Shown: positions 1 through 11,642, numbered from the stretch's first letter. The stretch is 64,000 nucleotides of DNA from Lachnospiraceae bacterium (GCA_021205755.1 JAJPWX010000003.1:1-64000); one strand, 5' to 3'. Program-made: numbers and translations. The notes: generated by a model not told the origin, from the sequence alone.

Positions 1-78
1 ATACTCAATTCCTCACGTTTTTCTTATTACAAAGCCAATTGGTTTTTAGCTTACCACTATGTCCAAAAGATTTCAACT

Positions 79-117
79 AAAAATAAAAAATGACCGTCCG
101 AAAATACTCGGGCGGTC
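79..117 (-). terminator. Rho-independent terminator after dnaJ
   Basis: Read on the minus strand, a hairpin of about ten base pairs (arms GACCG-CCCGA and TCGG-CGGTC, one mismatch) is followed by a T-rich run. It lies just past the dnaJ stop codon and would end the hrcA-grpE-dnaK-dnaJ transcript. Confidence 0.8.
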
Positions 118-126
118 TGTTTTCTC

Positions 127-1323
127 TCACTCTTCAAACATTTCCTTCAGCTTTTCACCGAAGCCCTTCTTTTTCTGCTTATCTGTCCCTTTTTTCGCCG
201 GATCGCCGGTCACAGGTGTTTCCAGGCTCCCGCCGGAAACGGCGTCAAACGCGCGCAATGCTTCCTTCGCTTCTTCGCTCAGCTTCGTCGGTACCTGCAC
301 ATTGAGAGTCACATAATGGTCACCGCGCTGATTTTTATTGCGCAAGGACGGTACACCCTTGCCCTTGAAGCGAACCTTGGAGCCAGTCTGTGTACCTGGC
401 TTCACGGTGTAAACAATATCGCCGTCCACGGTGCTGATGCGGATATCGCCGCCGAGCGCCGCCTGGGCAAATGTGATCGGCACCTCGGAATAAATATTCA
501 TATCCTGACGTGTGAATGTCGCATGTCTGCCAACAACCACCTCGACCAGCAAATCTCCGCGCGGTCCGCCATTGCTTCCCGGCTCGCCTTTCTCACGAAT
601 GCGGATACTCTGTCCGTTGTCGATACCGGCCGGAACAGATACCTTAATCTTCTTTTTACTGGATGTAAAGCCGGTACCATAGCAGTTCGGGCATTTCTCT
701 TTAATAATCTTACCGCTGCCATGACATTCCGGACAGGTCTGCACATTCTGCACCGTGCCAAACAAGGACTGCTGAGAGAATACCACCTGTCCTCGGCCGC
801 CGCATTTCGGACAGGTCTCCGGAGATGTTCCCGGCTTTGCCCCGGTACCGTGGCAGGTCGTACACTCATCCTTCAGATTCAGTTCAATCTCTTTCTCACA
901 GCCAAAAACGGCCTCTTCAAATGTAATACGTATGCTGGTGCGGACATTCGCGCCCTGCATCGGTCCCTGAGAGCCGCCGCGCCGTCTGCCGCCACCGCCG
1001 CCAAAGAAATCGCCGAACAGATCGCCAAAGATATCGCCCATGTCGCCAAAATTAAACCCGTCAAAGTCAAAACCGCCTCCGCCGGCTCCGCCATCAAATG
1101 CGGCATGGCCAAACTGGTCATACTGGCGCCGCTTTTCCGGATCGCTCAGGACGGCATATGCCTCGGACGCTTCTTTGAATTTCTTCTCGGCTTCGGCATC
1201 ACCCGGGTTCATATCCGGATGGTATTTTTTCGTGAGTACACGATACGCTTTTTTCAGCTCTGCGTCGTCCGCGTTTTTATCTACACCCAGAACCTCGTAA
1301 TAATCCCTTTTATTTTCCGCCAT
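127..1323 (-). CDS. dnaJ: Chaperone protein DnaJ (Hsp40)
   Basis: Co-chaperone that delivers unfolded clients to DnaK and stimulates its ATPase in the cytoplasm. The 398-residue protein has the full type I layout. The N-terminal J domain carries HPD at about residues 36-38. A Gly/Phe-rich stretch follows at about 75-120. The zinc domain has four CxxCxGxG-type motifs ([32 protein letters not shown]), followed by the C-terminal client-binding domains and a Lys/Glu-rich tail. The start follows GGAGTAAGTT directly. It is the last gene of the hrcA-grpE-dnaK-dnaJ cluster and is separated from dnaK by about 150 nt holding a large stem-loop. Identification is firm. Confidence 0.98.
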   Translation of the reverse strand: MAENKRDYYEVLGVDKNADDAELKKAYRVLTKKYHPDMNPGDAEAEKKFKEASEAYAVLSDPEKRRQYDQFGHAAFDGGAGGGGFDFDGFNFGDMGDIFGDLFGDFFGGGGGRRRGGSQGPMQGANVRTSIRITFEEAVFGCEKEIELNLKDECTTCHGTGAKPGTSPETCPKCGGRGQVVFSQQSLFGTVQNVQTCPECHGSGKIIKEKCPNCYGTGFTSSKKKIKVSVPAGIDNGQSIRIREKGEPGSNGGPRGDLLVEVVVGRHATFTRQDMNIYSEVPITFAQAALGGDIRISTVDGDIVYTVKPGTQTGSKVRFKGKGVPSLRNKNQRGDHYVTLNVQVPTKLSEEAKEALRAFDAVSGGSLETPVTGDPAKKGTDKQKKKGFGEKLKEMFEE

Positions 1324-1370
1324 AACTTACTCCTCTTTATACTGCCTGTATCTGTCGTGTCTCTTTGTAT

Positions 1371-1418
1371 CATGAGAATGCCCCTGAGGCATCTTCCCGT
1401 CCCCAGGGGTATCTCATG
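1371..1418. other. Stem-loop in the dnaK-dnaJ gap
   Basis: An inverted repeat with outer arms CATGAGA/TCTCATG and inner arms CCCCTG/CAGGGG, separated by a symmetric 3x3 internal loop, lies between dnaK and dnaJ. No T-run follows, so it does not look like a full terminator. It could set the dnaK:dnaJ ratio by mRNA processing or attenuation, which is inference. Confidence 0.6.
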
Positions 1419-1471
1419 GCCGACGTTCGACCTGCCTGTATCACTCGTACTGTTTCGTATTTTGCGATTAT

Positions 1472-3397
<1,926 letters not shown>

Positions 3398-3484
3398 CTA
3401 AAGATTATCCATTTTTTCTATTTTCAAACCGCGCATCCGATCATCTTAACATCAAATGCACCGGTCGATATCAAATGAAATTAA

Positions 3485-4192
3485 TTAGTTCGCCACTTTT
3501 ACCATGCTGTGCCGAAGCACATTGTCGCGGTACATGTAGCCTTTCTGGAATTCCTCCACAACTACATTTTCACCAGCCTCCTCATCCTCCACATGCATCA
3601 CCGCATTATGGAAATTCGGATCAAACGGCTGGCCGACTGCCTCGATCGGCTTGACGCCAATCCCTTCAAGGGCTGTCAGCAGCTGGCGGTAAACCTTTTC
3701 CATGCCCTGCGCGAATGCATCCTGCTTCTGCTCCTCGCTCAGATTTGCGAACCCGCGCTCGAAATTATCAACCGTAGGGAGGATTTTCTCGAGAACACTC
3801 TTTGCTCCAACCTCGAACATCGCAGACTTTTCTTTCTCAGAGCGCTTGCGGAAATTATCAAACTCCGCCATCTGACGCTGTACCCGGTCTGTCAGCTCTT
3901 CAATCTGTTGGTCGCGCTTATCCTTTTCTTTTTTCTTCTTACTGAAGAATCCCTTTTTCTCAGACTCACCAGATGCGGTCTCTTCTTTCGCGGCATCCGC
4001 TTTCATGGTATCTGCTTCCTCCGACTTCTTCTCTTCTCCATCCTCTTCTTCAGAATCTGCATTGGCTGTTCCGGAAGATGGATTTGAAGTGATATCCTGA
4101 TCTAAAGTTTCTTCCGTGGAAGTCGTCTCTGTCCCGGCAGCTTCATTCTGAATATTATCATCCTGAACTTCTTCGTCCCTGATCTCTTCCAA
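3485..4192 (-). CDS. grpE: Nucleotide exchange factor GrpE
   Basis: Releases ADP from DnaK. The open frame begins further upstream inside hrcA, but the best start is the TTG at 4192, seven nt after an AAAGGTGGAG ribosome site just past the hrcA stop. This gives 235 residues. The first 90 or so are strongly acidic and low-complexity (Glu/Ser/Thr). A Lys-rich patch, the long coiled-coil dimerisation helix (with QMAEFDNFRKRSEKEK) and the C-terminal beta domain with the family motif around EAVGQPFDPNFHNAV follow. The acidic N-terminal extension is longer than in most GrpE proteins. Family assignment is firm; the exact start is less so. Confidence 0.95.
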   Translation of the reverse strand: MEEIRDEEVQDDNIQNEAAGTETTSTEETLDQDITSNPSSGTANADSEEEDGEEKKSEEADTMKADAAKEETASGESEKKGFFSKKKKEKDKRDQQIEELTDRVQRQMAEFDNFRKRSEKEKSAMFEVGAKSVLEKILPTVDNFERGFANLSEEQKQDAFAQGMEKVYRQLLTALEGIGVKPIEAVGQPFDPNFHNAVMHVEDEEAGENVVVEEFQKGYMYRDNVLRHSMVKVAN

Positions 4193-4211
4193 TGGCTTCT
4201 CCACCTTTCTG

Positions 4212-5288
4212 CTATTTATCCTTATCCTTCTTATAAATCTGATCCAGCTGAGCAATCAGGTCTTTGAGCGTACCGATCACCTTGTCATAATCCATCCGCT
4301 TCGGACCGACCACGCCAATCCGTCCGTACATTCCTTCACCCAACTCATAAGTAGCGGTCACTACGCTGCAGTCCTGCATCGATGCTACCGATGACTCCTG
4401 GCCAATGTACACCTGAATCCCGGTCTCCTGGTTTTGATCATCAGATGTAATCAGCCCCGCCAGATCCCGTTTGTTTTCAAAGGTACTGATCAGCTCACTC
4501 GCTTTCTCGCTCGTGGAAAGCTCCGGATACCGAAAAATGTTCGTCGCCCCACTGGTATAAATTTCCACCTCGTTATCCGACTGAATCGCTTCCGCGACCG
4601 CGTCCAGCACACGGTTCACCACCTCACTGTGGGTGCCTGCCTGCTCTTTTAATTTCGAAATTGTGCCGAGATTGATCTGTTCCAGGGTCAGCCCGTTCAG
4701 AGCGCTGTTCAGAAGAATGTTCAGCTCCAGAATCGTCTTCTGGTCAAGATCATGCTCCATATCCAGCATTTTATTCCGGACTACATTCGTCTCCGTGACT
4801 ACTGTCGCCAGGATCTGAGAATCAGAGACAATCGAAAGCTGGATGAACTTCAGCTTCGTCTGATGAATCTTTGGCCCGGAAATCATGGCCGCATAGTTCG
4901 TATTCGAAGCCAGGATCTGCGCCATCTGCCGCAGGATCAGTTCCATCTTATCCTGTCTCTGCAGAACCAGTTCCCGCATCTCGGTAACTTCCTGCTCTTT
5001 CTCAGCTACCTCATGCTCTTTCTCGGAAACCTCGCGTTCCTTCTCCTCCATCATGCGGTCCACATATAAACGGTAACCGGCATCTGATGGAATCCTGCCC
5101 GCGGAAGTATGCGGCTGAAGAATCAGTCCCATTTCCTCCAGATCAGACATCTCATTGCGTATCGTAGCGGAACTCAGATTCAGGTCGGCGTACTTTGATA
5201 TCGTACGGGAGCCGACCGGTTCGCCTGTCTCAAGGTAGGTCTTGATGATCGCTTTTAAAATGGTCCATTTTCTATCATCAAGCTGCAT
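4212..5288 (-). CDS. hrcA: Heat-inducible transcription repressor HrcA
   Basis: Represses class I heat-shock genes by binding CIRCE, and its folding depends on GroEL. The 358-residue product has an N-terminal winged helix (residues 1-75, including SSATIRNEMSDLEEMG and the family motif HTSAGRIPSDAGYRLYVD) and a GAF-like C-terminal half. Between them, at about 80-105, is a Glu-rich heptad repeat made of near-copies of EKEHEVA, which looks like an inserted coiled coil. GGAGGAG precedes the ATG. It is the first gene of the cluster, and a perfect CIRCE sits 31 nt upstream of the start, so it is autoregulated. Confidence 0.97.
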   Translation of the reverse strand: MQLDDRKWTILKAIIKTYLETGEPVGSRTISKYADLNLSSATIRNEMSDLEEMGLILQPHTSAGRIPSDAGYRLYVDRMMEEKEREVSEKEHEVAEKEQEVTEMRELVLQRQDKMELILRQMAQILASNTNYAAMISGPKIHQTKLKFIQLSIVSDSQILATVVTETNVVRNKMLDMEHDLDQKTILELNILLNSALNGLTLEQINLGTISKLKEQAGTHSEVVNRVLDAVAEAIQSDNEVEIYTSGATNIFRYPELSTSEKASELISTFENKRDLAGLITSDDQNQETGIQVYIGQESSVASMQDCSVVTATYELGEGMYGRIGVVGPKRMDYDKVIGTLKDLIAQLDQIYKKDKDK

Positions 5289-5318
5289 CTGAACTCCTCC
5301 CTGTTTCTTTTTCTTTTG

Positions 5319-5345
5319 TTAGCACTCTTTAGATTTGAGTGCTAA
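5319..5345. promoter_or_regulatory. CIRCE operator
   Basis: A perfect TTAGCACTC-N9-GAGTGCTAA inverted repeat lies between the hrcA promoter and its start codon. This is the consensus HrcA binding site. Confidence 0.97.
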
Positions 5346-5360
5346 CACCTTACGTTGCCT

Positions 5361-5389
5361 ACTATAATACGCGTTTCCTCTTTTGTCAA
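5361..5389 (-). promoter_or_regulatory. Vegetative promoter of the hrcA operon
   Basis: On the minus strand, TTGACA (5384-5389) and TATAGT (5361-5366) are separated by 17 bp, a near-consensus sigma-A promoter. CIRCE lies just downstream, overlapping the expected start of transcription. Confidence 0.9.
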
Positions 5390-5491
5390 TAGCTTTTTTT
5401 GAAAAAATCTGGTATATTTTTCAATATCGTGGTAAAACAAATACACGGAGAATACTTATACTATGTAAAAACAGAAAGGATTTTTGAAGGT

Positions 5492-6412
5492 ATGAAAAAA
5501 GGAACGATTGCCGCCATCGCTACAGCAATCCTGTTAATCGTTGGACTAATTGGTCTGGGGCTTTTTCTAACGCTTACCTGGCAGGCGGATCTGAACGCTT
5601 CGAAAGAAGAAAGTGCGCAGGCAGAGCAGGATGCGGATGCTCTTCTGCAAGAGCTCAGCGGCATTCGAAAGGGCGAATCTGCTTCAGATGAAAGCGAATC
5701 TCCGATCTCAGACAGAGACAATACGGCCGCCGAAGATACGACACTGGCTGCGGAAAGCAATTCTTCCGATCAATCATATGATGCAGGCTCCGATTCTCAG
5801 TTTGCAGAAGAAGACTCTTACAGAACTGCCCTTATCAATCATGACGAGGAAACGGACAGTGAGTCAGAGACAGAACCTGACACAGAATGGGTGCTGGAGC
5901 TTCTCGCAATCGAAGATACACCAGTCATCTGGGTGGGTGATTCACGCACTGTTGGCATGCAAAAAGCCCTCGGCACACACACGGATGATTTGTTCATCGG
6001 CGCAGCAGGCAAGGGCTATTCCTGGTTGTCTGAAACCGGCATTCCCTTTTTGAAGTCAGCGATCAGCGACTACCCGGATCGTCCGGTTATCTTCAATATG
6101 GGAGTCAATGATTACGAAAACCTCTATAATTATATGGTACTCTACGCAGAAGTCACCGCCGAATATTCCGGTACGGTGTTCTACTTTCTCTCTGTAAATC
6201 CGGTCGATGACGAAGCCGGACTCTATGTTACCAACGCAAACATCGAGGATTTCAACACGCATCTGGAGAATGCCTACCCGGACACCTATCTGGACAGTTA
6301 CAGCTACCTGCTGGAATCCGGCACAGAGACCATTGACGGGATCCACTACTCAGAAGAAGCCTACCGGCAGATTTATCTGTTTGTAAAAAACGCACTTAAA
6401 TCAGAAGTATAA
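5492..6412 (+). CDS. Membrane-anchored or secreted SGNH/GDSL-like hydrolase
   Basis: Probable extracytoplasmic esterase or acetyl-ester hydrolase; the substrate is unknown. The chosen ATG gives 306 residues beginning with a Lys pair and a hydrophobic segment (about 5-29) that could be a signal peptide or anchor. A start 31 codons upstream would bury this segment. Residues 35-135 are a Ser/Glu/Asp-rich linker. The C-terminal catalytic part has the SGNH blocks: WVGDSRTVG (nucleophile Ser151), NMGVND (Asn206) and DGIHYSEEAY (Asp282 and His285). AGAAAGGA lies 11 nt upstream. It is transcribed alone, divergently from hrcA. The family call is supported by the motifs. Confidence 0.8.
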   Translation: MKKGTIAAIATAILLIVGLIGLGLFLTLTWQADLNASKEESAQAEQDADALLQELSGIRKGESASDESESPISDRDNTAAEDTTLAAESNSSDQSYDAGSDSQFAEEDSYRTALINHDEETDSESETEPDTEWVLELLAIEDTPVIWVGDSRTVGMQKALGTHTDDLFIGAAGKGYSWLSETGIPFLKSAISDYPDRPVIFNMGVNDYENLYNYMVLYAEVTAEYSGTVFYFLSVNPVDDEAGLYVTNANIEDFNTHLENAYPDTYLDSYSYLLESGTETIDGIHYSEEAYRQIYLFVKNALKSEV

Positions 6413-6416
6413 ATCA

Positions 6417-6437
6417 GGCAGGGGATTTTCCCCTGCC
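6417..6437. terminator. Bidirectional hairpin between convergent genes
   Basis: A perfect 9-bp stem (GGCAGGGGA/TCCCCTGCC) with a TTT loop lies between the ends of the SGNH hydrolase and the beta-lactamase-like gene. No long T-run is seen on either strand, so it is only a probable terminator. Confidence 0.55.
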
Positions 6438-6482
6438 CATTCCATGTCTGAAGCGAATGGCAAAGCCACTGCATTCCTTTCT

Positions 6483-8069
6483 TTAATTCAGGTATTCATA
6501 TACCGTACTGGAAATGCTCTTAATCCCCCGGATCGCCGTATACTCACTCACTCCGGAAGAAAAAACACAGATTACGTAATCCGTCTTCTCCCCAAATACA
6601 ATCGCGATGTCATGCTGGGTCGTCGATGTTTCCCCCGTCTTATTCGCAACTTTAATGCCGGACGGAACCCCTGCCGGAATCTTATAACGCCTCTCCTGTG
6701 CCAGCAGCAGGTTCAGCATTTTCTGCGAATAGGTTTTTGAGACGCAGGTACCATTATAGATTGCTTCCAGAAGCTCACCGCAGTCTTTTGCCGATGAAAC
6801 ATTTTTGCTGCCGTCGCTCGTGCTGGAAGAGGACGACGGATGCAGCGTATGGTGAACCGCCGTGCTGGTGTAGCCATTCGCTTTCAGATAGCTGTTAACC
6901 ACGGCAGCGCCGTTCAGAAAACTGCTGCCGGAGGAGCTCTGTCTGCGCACCAGTTCATTGTACGACTCATTGCTGCTGACGGTGATCATCGATGTCAGAA
7001 GGCTTGTAATCGTCGAAGTCTCCGACATCCGCCCATTCGCGATCTCATTATAGACAGAGGCCATGACAAACACCTTGATCGTGCTGGCCGGATACATTGT
7101 GCAGTCATTCACGCTAAGGACATCCCCCGTCTCCAGATTCTTCACATAGACAGACCAGGTGCCGCCGTATGAGCTTACCATAGAAGAAATCGTCTTTTTC
7201 AGACCGCTCAGTACCATCTCCTCCGCCTCGCACTTGCGCCCATCGGAGTCCACATAGGAGCCATCCGCCACCTGCTGGCTTTTCGCAATTTTTCCATTCG
7301 AAAGCAAATAATAACCATCCTGCCAGCAATCCGTCAGCATTTTACCGTTCGAATCGATATAGTATTGGTTTCCATTATAGGTAATCCACCCCGCCTGCTG
7401 GATCAGGACGCCATTTGTACCCCCGAAATAGTATTTTCCATTGAAGGTCACAGAACCGACCGTCTGCGATACTTCGCGGAACTTCTGGGCCGTATTCAGT
7501 TTCCCGTTGCTATTGAAATAATAGTAGCCGTTGAAAGTCACACCACCCACTTTTTTATTGGAAAAAAACCTCACCTGCACCCCGGAGGTGTTCAGCTTTC
7601 CATATTCCTGTACATAATAATATCCGTCAAACGTCTTTGAGTTACAGGTCTGGGAAGATATCTTTGTCAGCCCGGATGCATTTGTCGGAAAACGCCCATT
7701 GCTGTTGGTATAATAGTAGCCCTTAAACTTTACACCATTCACCGTCGTTTTCAGATAATAGACCGCCCGTTTCCGGATCAGCCTTCCATTGCTGTTAAAC
7801 ATATAGTAACCGCGCATCAGCACATCGTTCTTTTTAATTGCCAGATACTGGATACCGGTCAGCGCTTTTCCATTCGCGTCGCGCAGATACCAGCGCTCTC
7901 CCTTTTGCACCAGATAACTGCCGCTTCCGTCGGTAAAAGAATACACGATCCGCTCCTCCGACGCGGACGTACTGTCTGCAGCCTGCACAGATCCGCCCCG
8001 CAGCATCCAGAGGGACGCAAAAAGCAAAAAACAAATTGCCACCCAAAAAGATTTCTTCCCACACGCCAT
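6483..8069 (-). CDS. Secreted serine beta-lactamase-like protein with cell-wall-binding repeats
   Basis: A 528-residue exported protein. The start is the ATG after GAGGAAAACGGT; the frame runs 13 codons further to a TTG without a ribosome site. Signal peptide: about residues 1-31 (ending SVQAADS). Residues 40-300 hold aromatic, Gly/Asn-rich repeats of the type KGYYYFNSNGKL, resembling putative cell-wall-binding repeats. The C-terminal domain is a class A beta-lactamase-type serine hydrolase: S329-T-I-K332 (SxxK), S365-S-N367 (SxN) and K477-T-G479. The usual class A ExxxN motif is not obvious, so activity on beta-lactams is uncertain; a peptidoglycan-related role is equally possible. Confidence 0.82.
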   Translation of the reverse strand: MACGKKSFWVAICFLLFASLWMLRGGSVQAADSTSASEERIVYSFTDGSGSYLVQKGERWYLRDANGKALTGIQYLAIKKNDVLMRGYYMFNSNGRLIRKRAVYYLKTTVNGVKFKGYYYTNSNGRFPTNASGLTKISSQTCNSKTFDGYYYVQEYGKLNTSGVQVRFFSNKKVGGVTFNGYYYFNSNGKLNTAQKFREVSQTVGSVTFNGKYYFGGTNGVLIQQAGWITYNGNQYYIDSNGKMLTDCWQDGYYLLSNGKIAKSQQVADGSYVDSDGRKCEAEEMVLSGLKKTISSMVSSYGGTWSVYVKNLETGDVLSVNDCTMYPASTIKVFVMASVYNEIANGRMSETSTITSLLTSMITVSSNESYNELVRRQSSSGSSFLNGAAVVNSYLKANGYTSTAVHHTLHPSSSSSTSDGSKNVSSAKDCGELLEAIYNGTCVSKTYSQKMLNLLLAQERRYKIPAGVPSGIKVANKTGETSTTQHDIAIVFGEKTDYVICVFSSGVSEYTAIRGIKSISSTVYEYLN

Positions 8070-8149
8070 ACCGTTTTCCTCACTTTTCCTTTTTCTAATG
8101 AAAGACAACCGGAAACAAATAAATCCGTACCGGCTTTCCTGTTAGATAA

Positions 8150-8178
8150 AATATAACTTAACACTTTATCAATTGCAA
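8150..8178 (-). promoter_or_regulatory. Promoter of the beta-lactamase-like gene
   Basis: On the minus strand, TTGCAA (8173-8178) and TATATT (8150-8155) are separated by 17 bp, about 80 nt upstream of the start codon. Confidence 0.6.
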
Positions 8179-8242
8179 GAAAAAAATAAAGAAAAGATAA
8201 GAAAATAATAAGAAACGGAATGATTTTCCTGGAAAGAAAGCC

Positions 8243-8278
8243 AAAAAAGTGCCAGAAACTCCTGAAAGTCTCTGACAC
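8243..8278 (-). terminator. Rho-independent terminator of the large surface protein gene
   Basis: In the minus-strand RNA, a 12-bp stem (GTGTCAGAGACT against AGTTTCTGGCAC, complete when G-U pairs are allowed) is followed by TTTTTT, 60 nt past the stop of the 1100-residue protein gene. Confidence 0.88.
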
Positions 8279-8339
8279 CTCTTTTCGTCGCTCACTGCTT
8301 TTTCACTTTCAAAATGGGGTTGGAAGCAGCTGCCTTTTC

Positions 8340-11300
8340 TTATACATTCGCATAAAGCTGGCCAGCCACTACCAGGAAGGTCGCGCCATCGTATTCGATC
8401 GTTCCATTATAATCGGAAGCAAGGACTCCGTTGACTACATAGAAGAACTCCCCGTCATACATCACGACCTGAGTCACATTCTGTACTTTTCCGGCCGCAA
8501 TGAAGTACCACTGGTCGTCCCCGCCGATGGATGAAGCATTCAGCCACAGTCCGTTGTAATCCAACAGCAATCTGCCTGCCGCTACCAGGAAGGTCGCGTT
8601 GTCATAAGGAATCAGACCATTCACCGTCGTATCCAGAATGCCGTCCGTGATGTAGAACCACTCACCGTCATATAATGCCAGACCTGTGTGTTCCAGCTGA
8701 ACCTGCCCCTCTGAAACAAAATACCAAACATCATTATACAGGCACAGCCCGTTTGCGTTCTTATCGACCAGACTGTCGTTGATGAAGAACAAACCGCCGT
8801 CATAAGAAACAACGCCACTGTAGGTGCCTGTAAATACGCCGTTCTCATAATAACGGAACACACCGTCACTATCCAGCGTCAAACAATCCTTCACCGTCGT
8901 GGAAGAAGAAGAGGAAGAAGCTGCTTTCTGGATAGTAAATGTCTTAGTCAGTGTTCCTCCATACGTACCAGTACCAACAATGGTTACAGTTGCGGTACCT
9001 GCCGATACATTATTGCTGTAATAAACAACATAGTCAGTTCCTTCAGTTAAAACAGTTCCATCTGCCGCAGTCACCGTCACTGCCGGTGTTTTCGCCGTTC
9101 CGTCATAGGTGTAGCTGGTCGTGGAAAGCACTGCCGTGCAATCGGTCAGATCGCTCTGCCAGGAAAGTCCGCCGTAGTACGCCTCAATATCCGCGTAGTT
9201 TGAGCTGCTGATCGTAACGGTCGGTTCTACCGCGTCTCCATTTTCATCCGTCTCAGGAACCGCTGTTTCCAGAGTAAAGCTTAAGGTACTGCCAATCGTC
9301 GTCTCTGAGAGCAGGGTATAGGTTGTGCGCCCTACCTTATAAGTAATCGTGATCGTCGCGTCCTGGATTGCGCCTGGAATTGCACTATCCAGAGTGAACA
9401 CAGAATTCTCATTGCTGAACATGCCGCTAATCGCAGTCGCTGTATAATCTGGTTTTACATAAATGCCATCCGCGAAGCTATATACATAAGATGCATCCGG
9501 TACGATGAAGGTCACAGAGCTGATGGTCTTTCCGACCAGCCCGGCCGTGTTCGCGTCGTCTGCATTAAATGCAAACTCATAGGTCTGCACCCAGATGTTG
9601 TTCATATGTGTCAGGCCATAGCTGCTGCCGTCAGTAGTCTTTACTACGATTCCAAGAATATTCGAACCAACCGCAAAGCCCTCATCACTTCTCGTATTCC
9701 TCAGATAAGAGGTACTGCTCTCAGTAATCGCTACCAGATAATCGCCCCAGTTGCTGCTCGTGCTAAGTTCAGCTGTCGCGTCTGTCACAGTAGCCGCCAC
9801 ATTCAGCGTGGTAGCAGTCACGCCATTCGCGTTCACGGTCCAATACTGTGCCGGTGCTTCCGCTCCGTCCTCATCCGCGGTGATCAGCGCTTTCTGTTCG
9901 GATGTCACACTCGGAAGCACCTTTACCGGAACATTTGTTACGCCATAAATCGTATAACCGGCATCTGTCACCTCTGAAATTGACTCATTTGCAAACATGG
10001 AATATTTTCCTGTCGTCGCAGAGCTGACTGCGTCAACCGAAGAAGCGTCACCCACAAGACAGGAATAAAATTCTTCATATGTCAGGGTCATCGTGCCATA
10101 ATACGGCGTTGCAGCTTCGATCAGTTCCGTAAGCTCAGATATGATCTCTTTGGCTTCTGAAGCGCTGCCATTGTTATCCAGAATTTCCTGTCCCTCTGCG
10201 GCGTGCGCGGCCAGCGTATCATAGCTGTATGCCGGATCCTCTGCGGCAGTTACCAGCGCGTTTGCTTCAGTGACTAGCGCCGTCAGTTCCGTCTTCTGCC
10301 AGTCAAACATCGGATAGCTGACTGTGATATCCGAGTAAGTGGAGCTGCTGATCGTAACCGTCGGCACAGTCTCATCCGGAATGGATTCTGACAGGGTAAA
10401 TGCCGTATTCGTTCCTACTTCTGTCGCCTCAAGAAGAGTATAGGTCGTACGACCCACCTTATAGGTAATGCTGATGGTCGCATCCTCAACAGCGGATGAC
10501 AGCGCACTGTCAAGCACAAAAATCGTGCTGCTGCCGGATGTCTTAAAGCTGCCGGTGATCTCCTCTGCTGCCGCCGGCTTCACATAGATACCATCTGCGA
10601 AGTTGTATACATAAAGGCCTTCCGGCACAATATAAGTAACCGTGCTGATGGTCTCCCCTACAAGTCCCGCCGTGTTCGCGTCGTCCGCGTTAAATGCAAA
10701 CTCATAGGTTTGCACCCAGATATTATTCATGTGCGTCAGGCCATAGCTGTTTCCCTCTTCTGTGGTCACAACGATACCGAGAATATTGGAGCCAACCGCA
10801 AAGCCCTCATCACTTCTTGTATTTCTCAGGTTCGATGTGCTGGTCTCTGTGATAGCTACCAGATAATCGCCCCAGTTGCTGCTCGTGCTGAGCGTTGCTG
10901 TCGCGTCTGTCACAGTCGCTTTTGTCTCCAACGTCGGCGCAGTCACCGTACTTCCGCTCACGGTCCAATACTGTACCCCGTCCTCAGCCGTTTCCGGATC
11001 CGCATTGAAAGTAACCGCCGCCAGTAAGGATTCAGACGCTCCTTCTTCTACATACACCGGCACCTTCACGCCATAAATGGTATAGCCACTCTCCGTTACT
11101 TCTGACGTATACTCATTTGCGAACATCGCGTTCTTACTGGTTGTCGCAGAGCTCACCGAATCCACGGAGGAAACGCCATATCCAAGCATGGAATAAAACT
11201 CCGCATAGGTCATGGAAAGTGTGCCATATCCGGATGTCACTGTCTCTGCGCTCTCTGTCTCCGTTTCAGAAGTCTCAGCAATTAACGCTTCTGTGTCAAG

Positions 11301-11642
11301 ATCATCCCCTGTATACTCCTCCACGGATATAACAAGAGCGGTATCCTGGCTTCCATCGTCTGCTGCTTCATTCGTAACCGCAGCTGCGCTCTCTTCCGTG
11401 CCGGAAGCCGCTGCCTCGTCCGCGTCCGCCTCAGTGGTTTCATCATCGACAGCTTCTTCCGCTGCCGTTGTCTCATCCGTCACAACGGTATCTGCTTCCG
11501 CATCCAGAATCACCTCTGCGCCCGCATCCGGAATTTCTTCTGACGAATCTGTTTCCGCCGCAAATGCCGGGCAGGCAGACAACGCCATGGCTGCTGACAG
11601 GATCACAGCCGCTGTTTTTGTTGCAAAATTTCTTTTCCGCAT
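8340..11642 (-). CDS. Large secreted surface protein with duplicated Tp47-like modules
   Basis: A 1100-residue exported protein of unknown role. Signal peptide about 1-28 (LSACPAFAAE), then a Glu/Ala/Thr-rich low-complexity stretch to about 135. Two large modules of roughly 300 residues follow. Each starts with MTYAEFYS or LTYEEFYS, has VSSATTxK, FANE and SGYTIYGV, then SSNWGDYLVAITE, LRNTRSDEGFAVGSNILGIV, YGLTHMNNIWVQTYEFAFN and YADGIYVKP-like blocks. These resemble the Tp47-type lipoprotein domain seen in clostridial surface proteins, an assignment from memory of the family. An Ig-like YDG-type domain (about 885-945) and six or so aromatic repeats (GLALYDGEWFYITDG type), probably wall-binding, complete it. 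No LPXTG motif is present. AGAGGAG precedes the ATG. Confidence 0.75.
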   Translation of the reverse strand: MRKRNFATKTAAVILSAAMALSACPAFAAETDSSEEIPDAGAEVILDAEADTVVTDETTAAEEAVDDETTEADADEAAASGTEESAAAVTNEAADDGSQDTALVISVEEYTGDDLDTEALIAETSETETESAETVTSGYGTLSMTYAEFYSMLGYGVSSVDSVSSATTSKNAMFANEYTSEVTESGYTIYGVKVPVYVEEGASESLLAAVTFNADPETAEDGVQYWTVSGSTVTAPTLETKATVTDATATLSTSSNWGDYLVAITETSTSNLRNTRSDEGFAVGSNILGIVVTTEEGNSYGLTHMNNIWVQTYEFAFNADDANTAGLVGETISTVTYIVPEGLYVYNFADGIYVKPAAAEEITGSFKTSGSSTIFVLDSALSSAVEDATISITYKVGRTTYTLLEATEVGTNTAFTLSESIPDETVPTVTISSSTYSDITVSYPMFDWQKTELTALVTEANALVTAAEDPAYSYDTLAAHAAEGQEILDNNGSASEAKEIISELTELIEAATPYYGTMTLTYEEFYSCLVGDASSVDAVSSATTGKYSMFANESISEVTDAGYTIYGVTNVPVKVLPSVTSEQKALITADEDGAEAPAQYWTVNANGVTATTLNVAATVTDATAELSTSSNWGDYLVAITESSTSYLRNTRSDEGFAVGSNILGIVVKTTDGSSYGLTHMNNIWVQTYEFAFNADDANTAGLVGKTISSVTFIVPDASYVYSFADGIYVKPDYTATAISGMFSNENSVFTLDSAIPGAIQDATITITYKVGRTTYTLLSETTIGSTLSFTLETAVPETDENGDAVEPTVTISSSNYADIEAYYGGLSWQSDLTDCTAVLSTTSYTYDGTAKTPAVTVTAADGTVLTEGTDYVVYYSNNVSAGTATVTIVGTGTYGGTLTKTFTIQKAASSSSSSTTVKDCLTLDSDGVFRYYENGVFTGTYSGVVSYDGGLFFINDSLVDKNANGLCLYNDVWYFVSEGQVQLEHTGLALYDGEWFYITDGILDTTVNGLIPYDNATFLVAAGRLLLDYNGLWLNASSIGGDDQWYFIAAGKVQNVTQVVMYDGEFFYVVNGVLASDYNGTIEYDGATFLVVAGQLYANV

